38,087 nt of DNA from Clostridia bacterium. Its GTDB lineage: Bacteria > Bacillota > Clostridia > Christensenellales > Aristaeellaceae. The translations under genes and the position numbers were made by a program. Within the stretch, counting starts at the first letter, position 1; every line of letters begins with the position of its first letter. The stretch covers positions 1-38,087 of the forward strand of contig JAFYOR010000041.1 in assembly GCA_017547805.1 (NCBI GenBank). The letters are read 5' to 3'. The notes under the pieces were generated by a model. That model made no database searches. It had not been told where the DNA came from and saw only the letters and a program-made list of their open reading frames with translations. Shown in pieces: positions 1 to 8,048 of this stretch.

Positions 1-138
1 CGGCCGGACAGACCGCCGCGCGCCGAGCGTCCGTCGCGCCGCGATGAACCGAACACGCCGCAGCGCAAGGACAATGAGCAGGCGAATGCGCCGGTGATTG
101 AGATTCAGGAAGCGTCCGGCCTGCAGGATCTGTTGTAA
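1..138 (+). CDS. C-terminal end of an unidentified Arg/Pro-rich protein (partial)
   Basis: An open frame enters from the left edge in frame 1 and stops at TAA 136-138, giving 45 residues. The visible part is a low-complexity charged tail rich in Arg, Pro, Asp, Glu and Gln that ends in the hydrophobic stretch ASGLQDLL. Such tails occur at the C-termini of many RNA-binding or nucleoid-associated proteins, but there is no domain here to identify the family. The coding reading rests on the uninterrupted frame and on the next gene starting with its own promoter after a 132-bp gap. Confidence 0.5.
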   Translation, partial: RPDRPPRAERPSRRDEPNTPQRKDNEQANAPVIEIQEASGLQDLL

Positions 139-202
139 GGACGAAATGCGACACGTTTTATACCAACTGTGCGCATAAAGGTGGAAAATGTAGAAAACCA
201 CC

Positions 203-231
203 TTGCATTCAAGGGAACGACGTGATAAAAT
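203..231 (+). promoter_or_regulatory. Sigma-A-type promoter of the ferredoxin gene
   Basis: TTGCAT (203-208) and TAAAAT (226-231) are separated by 17 bp and lie 39 bp before the ferredoxin start. An inverted repeat, AAGGTGG (178-184) with CCACCTT (198-204), overlaps the -35 box. It could be an operator or the weak 3' hairpin of the upstream gene, since no T-tract follows. Confidence 0.6.
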
Positions 232-270
232 GAGATAGGTTCAAACCATAAAAATTCGGAGGTGAATACA

Positions 271-441
271 ATGGCATACGTGATTAATGATGATTGCATC
301 AACTGCGGCGTTTGCGCTGGCAACTGCCCGGTGAGCGCTATCGCTGAAGGCGACGGCAAGTACGTGATCGACGCCGATGCTTGCATCGACTGCGGCGCTT
401 GCGCCGAGAACTGCCCGGTGGCTGCTCCGGTTCAGGCCTAA
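271..441 (+). CDS. 2[4Fe-4S] ferredoxin (56 aa)
   Basis: Small bacterial-type ferredoxin, a soluble cytoplasmic one-electron carrier for enzymes such as pyruvate:ferredoxin oxidoreductase and hydrogenase in anaerobes. The 56-residue protein has two CxxCxxCxxxCP motifs: Cys9, 12, 15, 19 and Cys38, 41, 44, 48. These are the ligands of two [4Fe-4S] clusters, and the length is typical of clostridial ferredoxins. ATG at 271 is preceded by GGAGGTG with good spacing. The gene has its own promoter and terminator and is therefore monocistronic. Codon use is strongly biased, as expected for an abundant protein. Confidence 0.95.
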   Translation: MAYVINDDCINCGVCAGNCPVSAIAEGDGKYVIDADACIDCGACAENCPVAAPVQA

Positions 442-457
442 TCTGACGATTAAAAAT

Positions 458-492
458 AGGTGTGTTCGGCGAAGCCGGGCACACCTGTTTTT
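458..492 (+). terminator. Intrinsic terminator of the ferredoxin gene
   Basis: The stem AGGTGTG/CACACCT, with an inner CGGC/GCCG pairing, is followed by five T residues (488-492). It lies 16 bp after the ferredoxin stop codon. Confidence 0.85.
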
Positions 493-497
493 GCTCT

Positions 498-600
498 ATA
501 GGAAATTGCGCAAAGCCATCTTCTGCCTGCGCAGCGGAATCAGGGCTTGCGGAACGTTTCGGATGTATGCAGGCGCAGCCTGCCTGTCCCGTTCGTTTGG
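498..600 (+). repeat. Diverged copy of the ~100-bp extragenic repeat (family A)
   Basis: The segment begins ATAGGAAATTGCG immediately after the T-tract of the ferredoxin terminator. It then follows the 100-bp units at 5503-5802 (TGCGCAGC, CAGGG.TTGCGGA, TTCGGAT, final GC-rich hairpin) with several differences. It is non-coding. Confidence 0.6.
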
Positions 601-680
601 CATCCGCGGCTGCGCATGCTCAATGGATTGATAGCGCGACGATATGAATGATGACCGAGTCATCGGGAAGGAGGAGCATC

Positions 681-2018
681 GTGAAAAAACGGAATAAACG
701 GCGGCGCAGCATGTCTGCGGGCACGATGATCATGCTCCTGACCACGGTGCTGGCGCTGACGGGCTGCGCGGTGTTCATGCTGGTGATAGCGGGCGAGGAG
801 ATGAACAGCCGCGCGCATGAGCTGCCCCGGATGATTGAAGAGGTGGGCGCAAGCCCCTTCCCTAAAGAGGCGGTCAGTCCGGATCAGGTGCGCACGCCGC
901 GCCCGATGACTCAGCCGGAGGCGATGGAGCAGCGCATGCTCGCTGAGCAGACGCCTCGGCCGGCGGCGCAGGAGATCCGCTCCTTCACGCTGGCGGCAGC
1001 CGGTACGGTTTATGCGCCCAAGGCGATCAGAACCAGCGCGCTGACGGAAACGGGCGAATACGATTTTGCGCCCGTGTTTTCAGGCCTTGGCGATGCGCTC
1101 AGCGGCGCGGATCTGGCGATTGCGACGCTGGAAACGATGACGACGGGCGAGAAGAAGGAGTATGGCAGCTATAATGCGCCGGTTCAGCTGCTGGATGCGC
1201 TTCGCGAAGCGGGCGTGGATCTCGTTTCGCTGGGGACTGAGCGCGCGTTTGACAAGGGGTACGAAGGGCTGCAGATCACCATGGGCGAACTGACGGCGCG
1301 CGGCCTGATGACGACAGGCGTGTCCATGCCGGATGATGTAAGCAGAAAAACGAACCTCATCGGCATCAACGGCATTCAGGTTGCCGTGCTGGGCTATAGC
1401 TATGGCCTGAGCGAGGAGGGAAAGACGAACGCCGCGCCGGGGGAGACGGATGTTCTCGCGATTGCGGATATTCAGCGGATGATCCGGGATATCCGCCAGG
1501 CGCGCGTGGACGGTGCGAACGTCGTGATTGTGCTGCCGCACTGGGGTACGAAGAACAAGCAGGAAACCCCGGAGGAGCTGCGGACCATGGCCCAAATGCT
1601 GGCGCAGGCCGGCGCGGACGTGATTCTTGGAACGCATCCCAACGTTGTGCAGGGCACGCAGCGCCTGACCGTCACGCGGGCGGACGGGCTTGCATATGAT
1701 GCGGTGGTGTGCTATTCGCTGGGCAGCCTGCTGACCGACGCGCAAACCGAAGAAAACACGGCGGGAATGATCGCGCGCCTGAATGTGTATTACGATCCGG
1801 CGGCGCGCCGGGTAACGCTGGGATCGCTGGCAAGCCTGCCGGTGTATATTGCCAGAGAGAAGGAAGACGGACAGACGGTGTATCGTGTCGTGGATGTGGA
1901 AAACGGACAGGCGATGTCTGCCCTGAGCGCGCAGGAGCAGGCGGCGGCGCATCATGCGGCGGAGCTTGTCAGAGAGATTACAGGACAGCGGGATATGGAG
2001 GATGAAGGACAGGGATGA
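681..2018 (+). CDS. Membrane-anchored CapA-family (PGA_cap) protein
   Basis: Putative CapA-like protein of the poly-gamma-glutamate capsule family, which has a calcineurin-like metallophosphatase fold. The exact reaction of stand-alone members is not settled. An N-terminal hydrophobic segment (about residues 16-38, after a KKRNKRRR cytoplasmic stretch) would anchor it with the rest outside. Family motifs are LAIATLETM, VVIVLPHWGTKNK (His-Trp-Gly) and DVILGTHPNVVQ, followed by YSLGSLL. The start chosen is GTG 681, because GGAAGGAGG sits six bases upstream; an in-frame ATG at 648 lacks such a site. It gives 445 aa. The stop overlaps the start of the following peptidase gene by four bases (ATGA), so the two are probably co-translated. 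A true capsule polymer operon (capB/capC) is not visible. Confidence 0.8.
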   Translation: MKKRNKRRRSMSAGTMIMLLTTVLALTGCAVFMLVIAGEEMNSRAHELPRMIEEVGASPFPKEAVSPDQVRTPRPMTQPEAMEQRMLAEQTPRPAAQEIRSFTLAAAGTVYAPKAIRTSALTETGEYDFAPVFSGLGDALSGADLAIATLETMTTGEKKEYGSYNAPVQLLDALREAGVDLVSLGTERAFDKGYEGLQITMGELTARGLMTTGVSMPDDVSRKTNLIGINGIQVAVLGYSYGLSEEGKTNAAPGETDVLAIADIQRMIRDIRQARVDGANVVIVLPHWGTKNKQETPEELRTMAQMLAQAGADVILGTHPNVVQGTQRLTVTRADGLAYDAVVCYSLGSLLTDAQTEENTAGMIARLNVYYDPAARRVTLGSLASLPVYIAREKEDGQTVYRVVDVENGQAMSALSAQEQAAAHHAAELVREITGQRDMEDEGQG

Positions 2019-3055
2019 GCGGAAAAAGATGCGCCGATTACGGCATTGCGGTTGGCAGGATGGAAAAAGGTCCGCTTGACAAGATCACGGACGTACCGGG
2101 CGTAACGGTCGGACATGCAACCATCCGGGATGGCCGGCACAACACGGGCGTGACGGTGATTATGCCGTGCGAGGACAACATGTTTTCAAGCAAGCTCGTC
2201 GCGGCGTCCTTTGTGCTCAATGGCTTTGGCAAAACGCAGGGACTGATTCAGGTGGACGAACTGGGCACGCTTGAAACGCCCATTGCGCTGACGAACACGC
2301 TGAACGTCGGCCTTGTGCACGATGCGCTGGTGACGTACATGGCAAAGCGCTGCGAGGAAGACGGCGTCACGATGCGCTCCCTGAATCCCGTTGTGGGCGA
2401 ATGCAACGATGCGGGCCTTTCCACGATCGTCGATCGTCCGGTGACGGCGGAGCATGTGTTTGCTGCGATTGAAAGCGCCAAAAAGGAATTTGAAGAGGGC
2501 GGCGTCGGCGCGGGCGCCGGAACAATCTGCCACGGACTCAAGGGCGGCATCGGCTCGGCATCGAGGCTGCTTCCGGTTGGCGAAGAGACCTTTACCCTCG
2601 GCGTGCTGGTGCAGAGCAATTACGGTGGACTAGCGGAACTGACGATCAACGGGCAGAAAGTCGGAGAGGAGATTCTCAGACGGCGCGAGGAAGAGATCGT
2701 GCAGGCGATGGACCGCGGATCGATCATGATGATCGTGGCGACGGACATGCCCGTTTCCGACAGGCAGCTGCGGCGCATCCTCAAGCGCTGCGGCGCGGGT
2801 CTTGCGCGGCTGGGCAGCTACTATGGACATGGCAGCGGCGATGTGATGATCGGCTTCTCCACGGCGAACCGCATTCCGCACGGACACAGGAACGAAATCC
2901 TGCCGATGCGGATGGTGACGGAAGAAACGCTGGAGGCGGCGTTCCGCGCGGCGGCGGAGGCGACGGAGGAAGCGGTGCTCAATTCGCTGTGCGCGGCGGA
3001 GGATGCGACGACGCCGAACGGACGGGTGATCGAGGCGATTTCCAAATACCTGTAA
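2015..3055 (+). CDS. P1/S58 family peptidase (DmpA-type aminopeptidase)
   Basis: Ntn-type N-nucleophile peptidase of family S58 (DmpA, beta-peptidyl aminopeptidase BapA). Members release N-terminal amino acids or beta-amino acids after self-cleaving into two chains. Seen here (346 aa, normal length) are the N-terminal KITDVPGVTVGHATI block, NTGVTVIMP, GFGKTQGLIQVDELG, the VVGECNDAGLSTI block, and GGIGSASR. The probable autoproteolysis site is Gly180-Ser181, making Ser181 the nucleophile. NYGGLAELTI starts the small-chain core. No signal peptide is visible, so the enzyme is cytoplasmic. Its ATG overlaps the upstream stop codon by four bases. Substrate cannot be read from sequence. Confidence 0.85.
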   Translation: MSGKRCADYGIAVGRMEKGPLDKITDVPGVTVGHATIRDGRHNTGVTVIMPCEDNMFSSKLVAASFVLNGFGKTQGLIQVDELGTLETPIALTNTLNVGLVHDALVTYMAKRCEEDGVTMRSLNPVVGECNDAGLSTIVDRPVTAEHVFAAIESAKKEFEEGGVGAGAGTICHGLKGGIGSASRLLPVGEETFTLGVLVQSNYGGLAELTINGQKVGEEILRRREEEIVQAMDRGSIMMIVATDMPVSDRQLRRILKRCGAGLARLGSYYGHGSGDVMIGFSTANRIPHGHRNEILPMRMVTEETLEAAFRAAAEATEEAVLNSLCAAEDATTPNGRVIEAISKYL

Positions 3056-3067
3056 CGCAGCGTTATC

Positions 3068-3128
3068 CGGCGCGAAGCAGGGTCAAGGGGCTTAGCCCCT
3101 TGGCGGGTTTGGGCGGCAGCCCAATGTT
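3068..3128 (+). repeat. Palindromic extragenic repeat, family B, copy 1
   Basis: GCGAAGCAGGGTCAAGGGG, a palindrome CAAGGGGCTTAGCCCCTTGG (3084-3103) and a second small hairpin TGGGCGGCAGCCCA. The same layout recurs at 13666-13730 and, degraded, at 29334-29393, always between genes. Confidence 0.7.
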
Positions 3129-3146
3129 TTCCAATTACGAATATAA

Positions 3147-3177
3147 AAGACCTGCGGCAAACACCGCAGGTCTTATT
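3147..3177. terminator. Bidirectional intrinsic terminator between convergent genes
   Basis: The stem AAGACCTGCGG/CCGCAGGTCTT has a six-base loop, with T-rich flanks on both strands (TTATTTCT on plus; TTTTATATT on minus). It can end the capA/peptidase transcript and the opposing SDR transcript. Confidence 0.8.
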
Positions 3178-3261
3178 TCTGCTATGCAGTTTCGGAGGGC
3201 CTTCCGCCCGAACGAAACGGTTTAAAACCGCCGCGAAGCGATGCGGACGGGTCACAGGCTC

Positions 3262-4107
3262 TTAGACGCCGGAGTAGGCGGAGAAGCCCGCGTCGATCGG
3301 CAGGATCACGCCGGTGACGGCGGAAGCGGCCTTGTCGTCGCACAGGAAGAACAGGCCGCCCAGCAGCTCGGCGCTATCGACGAAACGGCCGGTCGGGGTG
3401 CTGCTCAGGATCTTGCCGGAGCGGGCGGTCGGGGTGCCGTCCGGGTTGAAGAGCAGGGCGCGGTTCTGGTTGGAAACCAGGAAGCCCGGAGCGATCGCGT
3501 TGCAGCGGATGCCGGTGCCGGCGAAGTGGGTGGCCAGCCACTGGGTGAAGTTGGAGATGGCAGCCTTCGCGCCGGAGTACGCCGGGATCTTGGTCAGCGG
3601 AGTGTAGGCGTTCATGGAGGAGATGTTCAGGATGTTGCCGCTCTTCTTGGCGACCATGTCCTTGGCGAAGACCTGAGTCGGGAGCAGGGTGCCCTGGAAG
3701 TTGAGCTTGAAGACGAAGTCAACGCCAGCCTGATCCAGATCAAAGAAGGTCTTCTGGCCTTCCTTGGCCTCGTGCTGATACTCGTTATCGGTGGTCGCGC
3801 GCGGGTTGTTGCCGCCGGCGCCGTTGACAAGGATGTCGCACGGACCGAGATCTGCGAGAACCTGCGCATGGACGGCTTCCAGCGCTTCCAGATCCAGCAC
3901 GTTCGCCTTGTAGCCTTCGCAGACAAAGCCTTCGGCCTTGAGTTCCTCGGCCAGCTTCTTGACAGCTTCTTCATTCAGGTCCAGGGCAGCAACCTTCGCG
4001 CCGGCCTGAGCAAAGGCACGAGCCATATCGCCGCACAGGACGCCGCCGGCGCCGGTAACGACGACAACCTTACCGGTGAAATCATGGGTGGTGGGCAGAT
4101 TCATCAT
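3262..4107 (-). CDS. Short-chain dehydrogenase, D-mannonate oxidoreductase (fructuronate reductase) type
   Basis: NAD(P)-dependent classical SDR, 281 aa, probably interconverting D-fructuronate and D-mannonate in hexuronate breakdown; related SDRs act on gluconate. Motifs are TGAGGVLCG (residues 18-26, Rossmann nucleotide site), NGAG (95-98), catalytic Ser163/164, and Y177xxxK181. The C-terminal FSAYSGV ending is typical of the YjmF/UxuB-like SDR subgroup. The start chosen is ATG 4107, with AAGGAG nine bases upstream. A longer frame to 4170 lacks a ribosome site. No mannonate dehydratase or uronate isomerase gene is nearby, so it stands alone here. The family call is firm; the substrate is inferred from similarity of sequence style. 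Confidence 0.75.
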   Translation of the reverse strand: MMNLPTTHDFTGKVVVVTGAGGVLCGDMARAFAQAGAKVAALDLNEEAVKKLAEELKAEGFVCEGYKANVLDLEALEAVHAQVLADLGPCDILVNGAGGNNPRATTDNEYQHEAKEGQKTFFDLDQAGVDFVFKLNFQGTLLPTQVFAKDMVAKKSGNILNISSMNAYTPLTKIPAYSGAKAAISNFTQWLATHFAGTGIRCNAIAPGFLVSNQNRALLFNPDGTPTARSGKILSSTPTGRFVDSAELLGGLFFLCDDKAASAVTGVILPIDAGFSAYSGV

Positions 4108-4185
4108 GGGAATGCACTCCTTCGAAATAAATTGCAGATGCCAACTGGCGCGCAAAGAAACGGAACGCACCAGATCCGTAAATCT

Positions 4186-4214
4186 ATTTTGCCATGATTT
4201 CCTTTCTTCGTCAA
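4186..4214 (-). promoter_or_regulatory. Promoter of the SDR gene (minus strand)
   Basis: Read on the minus strand, TTGACG (4214-4209), a 17-bp spacer and CAAAAT (4191-4186), about 80 bp before the SDR start. Confidence 0.55.
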
Positions 4215-4320
4215 GAGGAATTGACAGGAAACTGTGCTGAATCTACAGAATTACGAAAAACTTCTGTTCATATCCGACGAAGCGTACTGACCGGATGAAA
4301 AAAGAATAAAAAACAGATGC

Positions 4321-4349
4321 TTTACATGATGAGAAAACGGATATATAAT
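4321..4349 (+). promoter_or_regulatory. Promoter of the GT2 gene
   Basis: TTTACA (4321-4326), a 17-bp spacer and TATAAT (4344-4349), giving a leader of about 85 nt before the start at 4441. Confidence 0.75.
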
Positions 4350-4440
4350 ATATAATTGGAAAGGAATGCCGGAAGAAACCGTGCGATTCTTTTCGGGAAG
4401 TATCATACTGCATGATCAAAAGGAAGAAGGACAGTATACA

Positions 4441-5457
4441 ATGAAGCTGCTTTCTATTGCAATTCCCAGCTATAATTCTGAAAGCTACATGCGTCATGCG
4501 ATTGAGACACTGCTGCCTGGCGGCGATGAAGTTGAAATCCTGATCGTCAACGATGGCTCCAAGGATGGCACTGCGGCGATTGCGGATGAATATGAAAAGA
4601 ATTATCCCGGCATTGTCCGCGCGCTCCATAAGGAAAACGGCGGTCACGGCGATGCGGTGATGACGGGCCTTCGCAATGCGACGGGTCTGTATTTTAAGGT
4701 GGTCGATTCCGATGACTGGGTCGACGGCGAGGCGTACAGGAAGATCCTTGATACCCTGCGCACGCTGAGCGCGCCGGATGCGCAGGTTGACATGTGCATC
4801 AGCAATTATGTCTACGAAAAGGTGGGCGCGGAGCATAAGCACGTCGTTCGCTATACCAACGCGCTGCCGGTCGGCAGGGTGTTTACGTGGGATGATGTGG
4901 GCACCTTCCGCATGGGTCAGTATATGCTGATGCATTCGGTCATCTACCGCCGTCAGATGCTCATTGACTGCGGCTTGTCCCTGCCCAAGCATACCTTCTA
5001 TGTGGATAGCCTGTATGTGTATATTCCGATGCAGTATGTTCACAAGATGGTGTATCTTGACGAGAATTTCTACCGCTATTTCATCGGCCGCGACGATCAG
5101 TCCATCCAGGAGCAGACGATGATCCGACGCATGGATCAGCAGCTGCGCGTGAACGATCTGATGTTCTCTCAGGTGGATCTTTCCCGCGTGGATCATCCCC
5201 GCAAGCGCGCGTACATGCGCAATTATCTGGAAATCATCACCGGCGTATCCACGACGCTGCTTTCCCTTTCGGCCACGCCGGAGCATCTTGAGCTCAAGAA
5301 GCGCCTGTGGAAGGATGCGAAGGAAAAGTATCCTGCGAACTATGCGCTGCTGCGCTTCAGGATGATCTGGCTGTCTTCCAAGCTGCCGGGCGCGCCGGGC
5401 CGCGCGATGATCCGTTTCGTCTATCGGGTAAGCCGGAAGATCTTTGGCTTTAACTGA
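4441..5457 (+). CDS. Family 2 glycosyltransferase
   Basis: GT-A fold inverting glycosyltransferase, 338 aa, which would transfer a sugar from a nucleotide sugar to a cell-surface glycan or lipid acceptor. Visible motifs are the N-terminal LLSIAIPSYNSE strand, IVNDGSKDGT (NDGS, residues 37-40) for nucleotide binding, and VVDSDDW (89-92), the DxD-type metal site. The C-terminal part is basic with one amphipathic or hydrophobic stretch (LRFRMIWLSSKLPG) but no clear multi-pass membrane domain. ATG 4441 has GAAGGA upstream, and the residues before it in the same frame are not family-like. The gene is monocistronic between its own promoter and terminator. Acceptor and donor cannot be told from sequence. 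Confidence 0.85.
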   Translation: MKLLSIAIPSYNSESYMRHAIETLLPGGDEVEILIVNDGSKDGTAAIADEYEKNYPGIVRALHKENGGHGDAVMTGLRNATGLYFKVVDSDDWVDGEAYRKILDTLRTLSAPDAQVDMCISNYVYEKVGAEHKHVVRYTNALPVGRVFTWDDVGTFRMGQYMLMHSVIYRRQMLIDCGLSLPKHTFYVDSLYVYIPMQYVHKMVYLDENFYRYFIGRDDQSIQEQTMIRRMDQQLRVNDLMFSQVDLSRVDHPRKRAYMRNYLEIITGVSTTLLSLSATPEHLELKKRLWKDAKEKYPANYALLRFRMIWLSSKLPGAPGRAMIRFVYRVSRKIFGFN

Positions 5458-5469
5458 GCTGTTTGCACC

Positions 5470-5497
5470 GCTCCTCCCTCTTGGGAGGAGCTTTTTT
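5470..5497 (+). terminator. Intrinsic terminator of the GT2 gene
   Basis: Perfect stem GCTCCTCCC/GGGAGGAGC with a four-base loop, followed by six T residues (5492-5497). Confidence 0.9.
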
Positions 5498-5502
5498 GCT
5501 TT

Positions 5503-5802
5503 ATAGGAAATTGCGTGAAAACCATCGGCCGCGTGCGCAGCAGAAACAGGGATTGCGGAGGCCTTCGGATGTGGAGGCGGGCACAGCCCGCTGTTTTGCC
5601 GCATAAGAAATTGAGTGAAAACCATCGGCCGCGTACGCAGCAGAAACAGGGATTGCGGAGGCCTTCGGATATGGAGGCGGGCACAGCCCGCTGTTTTGCC
5701 GCATAAGAAATTGAGTGAAAACCATCGGCCGCGTGCGCAGCAGAAACAGGGATTGCGGAGCACTTCGGATGAGGAGGCGGGCACGGCCCGCTTTTGTTTG
5801 TC
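5503..5802 (+). repeat. Three tandem 100-bp extragenic repeats (family A)
   Basis: Units start at 5503, 5603 and 5703, each with the opening ATA(G/A)GAAATTG(C/A)GTGAAAA. The first two differ at only a few positions; the third diverges in its last ~40 bp. Each unit ends with a hairpin GCGGGCAC(A/G)GCCCGC and a short T-run, so every unit carries its own terminator-like end. Open frames through this area are by-products of the 100-bp period and show no coding signature. Other copies lie at 498-600 and 16794-16885, with a fragment at 24159-24189. Confidence 0.85.
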
Positions 5803-5843
5803 CGCGCGTTGGGGCGATTTGAAAAGATAATCGCAAGCCCTGA

Positions 5844-5872
5844 TTGACTCGCTTCTGTTCCTCGGGTATACT
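5844..5872 (+). promoter_or_regulatory. Promoter of the pullulanase gene
   Basis: TTGACT (5844-5849), a 17-bp spacer and TATACT (5867-5872), about 70 bp before the ATG. Confidence 0.8.
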
Positions 5873-5944
5873 AATAAACGGTGTTTATCAATTGGATTGT
5901 GTGCATCCATCAACTCTCCATCAAAAGAGGACGAAGGGGCTTTT

Positions 5945-7894
5945 ATGAGAAGGGCTGAACTGAAGCATTACTTTGACTCGCCCGAATTTGAACGGGATTA
6001 TCATACGGATGAGCCGCTTGGCTGCTTTGTGCAGGCTGAAAAGACGCGATTTGCCGTCTGGGCGCCGACCGCCAGCCGCGTGCTGCTGAGCCTTTACAGG
6101 GACGGAGGAAGTACGCAGGCGTTTGAAACGGCGGCGCTTCGCCGCGGCGAGCGCGGTGTGTGGGTTTATGAAACGCCGAGAAACCTTGACGGCGTGTATT
6201 ATGATTACCTCATCACGGCGCACAGGGCGACACGCCGAACGGCGGACCCTTATGCCCGCGCCTGCGGTGTGAACGGTCACCGCAGCATGGCGGTGGATCT
6301 TGCAAAGACCGACCCGGACGGCTGGGTGGATGACCGCGCGCCGGAAAAGACAGGCGAGGATATCATCTACGAGCTGCACGTCAAGGATTTTTCGTGGGAT
6401 CCGGCTGGCGGCGCGCCGGAAAATGTGCGGGGAAAGTATGCTGCGCTCTGCCTTGACGGCACGACGCTCATGGGTCGGGGCGAGTATCCGACGCTGGTCA
6501 ACCATATCCGCAGGCTTGGCGTCACGCATGTGCAGCTGATGCCGGTGTATGATTACGGTTCGGTGGATGAAACGGGAGAAAGGGATGCCTTTAACTGGGG
6601 CTACGATCCGGTGAACTATAATATCCCGGACGGCTCCTACTCCTCCGATCCAACGGACGGCTACGCGCGTATCCGGGAGATGAAGGCGGCGGTGATGGCG
6701 CTGCACAAGGCAGGGCTGCGCGTGATCATGGACGTGGTGTATAACCACACCTATCAGCTGGAAAGCAACCTGTTTAAGACCGTGCCGTGGTATTATGTGC
6801 GCCAGAAGGCGGACGGCAATGCGTCCAACGGTTCGGGCTGCGGCTGCGAGATCGCCAGCGAGCGCAGCATGTGCGGCAAGTATATTCTGGATTCCGTTTT
6901 GTACTGGGCGGAGGAATACCATATTGACGGATTCCGGTTCGATCTGATGGGACTGCATGACGTGGAGCTGATGAACGGCATCCGCTCAGCGCTCAATGCG
7001 AGGTTTGCCGAGGGGGAAAAGCTGCTCTATGGCGAACCGTGGGCCGGCGGAAAACCTGCGCCGCGTCCGGGGACGATGCTCTGCGATAAGGGCCATCTTA
7101 AGGAGCTGCATCCCTCGGTCGGCGCGTTCTGCGACGCCACGCGCGACGCGGTCAAGGGCAGCGTCATGGATGAGCGGGGCTTGGGCTTTGTCAATGGCGG
7201 CACGTTCAATGCCGGCTATATGGCCTGCTGCGTAAAGGGCTGGGCGGGCGATTCGCCGGACATGACCTACCGCTGTCCGATGCAGACGGTTTCCTACCTG
7301 TCCTGCCATGACGACTGGACGCTTTGGGATAAGCTCGTCTTCACGATGACCGGCGGCAGGGATTATGAGGCGCTGCATCCGCAGGTGCTGCGCGCCAACC
7401 GGCTGGCGGCGGCCATGCTCTTTTGCTGTCAGGGGCATCTGTTTATGCTTTCCGGCGAGGAATTCGGCCGGACAAAGCAGGGCATCAGGAATTCCTACCG
7501 TTCGCCGGTTGCGATCAACCGTATGGACTGGAACAGGGCGTGGGAAAACCGCGCGCTGGTGGATTATTATCGCGGACTGATCGCGCTGCGCAAGCAGCTG
7601 CCGGGTCTGACGGACAAGACGATTCTCGCCGGAGAGCGTCTGCTTGAGGCGACGGATGTTGGGCCGGGAACGGCGCTCCTGCGGCTGGATAACCGCGGGG
7701 AAAACAGCGCCTATCGCGAAGTGTGCATGGTGTTCAATACATCGGACCATGACGTGCAGGTGAATCTGCCCGGCGGAGACTGGACGCTTCTTTGCGACGG
7801 GGAAAGCAGCTGGCTGTGGAAGGCTGCGATGACGGTTTCCGGCAGCGCAGAGGTGAAAGCAGCGGCATGCCTGATTCTTGGAAAGGCGAAGTGA
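5945..7894 (+). CDS. pulA: Type I pullulanase (GH13 debranching enzyme)
   Basis: Hydrolyses alpha-1,6 branch points of pullulan, glycogen or limit dextrins. It has 649 aa, close to the usual ~700 aa of cytoplasmic type I pullulanases, and no signal peptide, so it should act inside the cell on imported or stored glucans. An N-terminal CBM48-like domain (about 25-115, with FAVWAPTASRV) precedes the GH13 barrel. FNWGYDPVNYN is the pullulanase hallmark; RVIMDVVYNH is region I; DGFRFDL gives the nucleophile Asp333; LYGEPW gives the acid/base Glu364; and SCHDDW gives the third carboxylate, Asp456 or the adjacent Asp. ATG 5945 follows GAAGGGG; an upstream ATG at 5897 lacks a site. It is first in a block of three alpha-glucan genes. 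Confidence 0.9.
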   Translation: MRRAELKHYFDSPEFERDYHTDEPLGCFVQAEKTRFAVWAPTASRVLLSLYRDGGSTQAFETAALRRGERGVWVYETPRNLDGVYYDYLITAHRATRRTADPYARACGVNGHRSMAVDLAKTDPDGWVDDRAPEKTGEDIIYELHVKDFSWDPAGGAPENVRGKYAALCLDGTTLMGRGEYPTLVNHIRRLGVTHVQLMPVYDYGSVDETGERDAFNWGYDPVNYNIPDGSYSSDPTDGYARIREMKAAVMALHKAGLRVIMDVVYNHTYQLESNLFKTVPWYYVRQKADGNASNGSGCGCEIASERSMCGKYILDSVLYWAEEYHIDGFRFDLMGLHDVELMNGIRSALNARFAEGEKLLYGEPWAGGKPAPRPGTMLCDKGHLKELHPSVGAFCDATRDAVKGSVMDERGLGFVNGGTFNAGYMACCVKGWAGDSPDMTYRCPMQTVSYLSCHDDWTLWDKLVFTMTGGRDYEALHPQVLRANRLAAAMLFCCQGHLFMLSGEEFGRTKQGIRNSYRSPVAINRMDWNRAWENRALVDYYRGLIALRKQLPGLTDKTILAGERLLEATDVGPGTALLRLDNRGENSAYREVCMVFNTSDHDVQVNLPGGDWTLLCDGESSWLWKAAMTVSGSAEVKAAACLILGKAK

Positions 7895-8048
7895 AGCGCG
7901 CGCAGCGGAAATGAGGCGCTGAAGCTGCCGTCTGCATTGCGTTTTATATGGAAGAAACGGGAATCCCGCGTGCGCAGGAAAAGCCCCGGAAGCGAGCGGA
8001 TGGGCAAAGAAAAGACCCGGCTGTAAGGCAGAAAACAGGAGGCGTACA

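Noticed and set aside
5421-5836. Open frames of 60-110 codons through the tandem repeat on both strands
   Set aside because: The 100-bp period keeps frames open by chance; translations are repeats of the same low-complexity text and no start has a ribosome-binding site.
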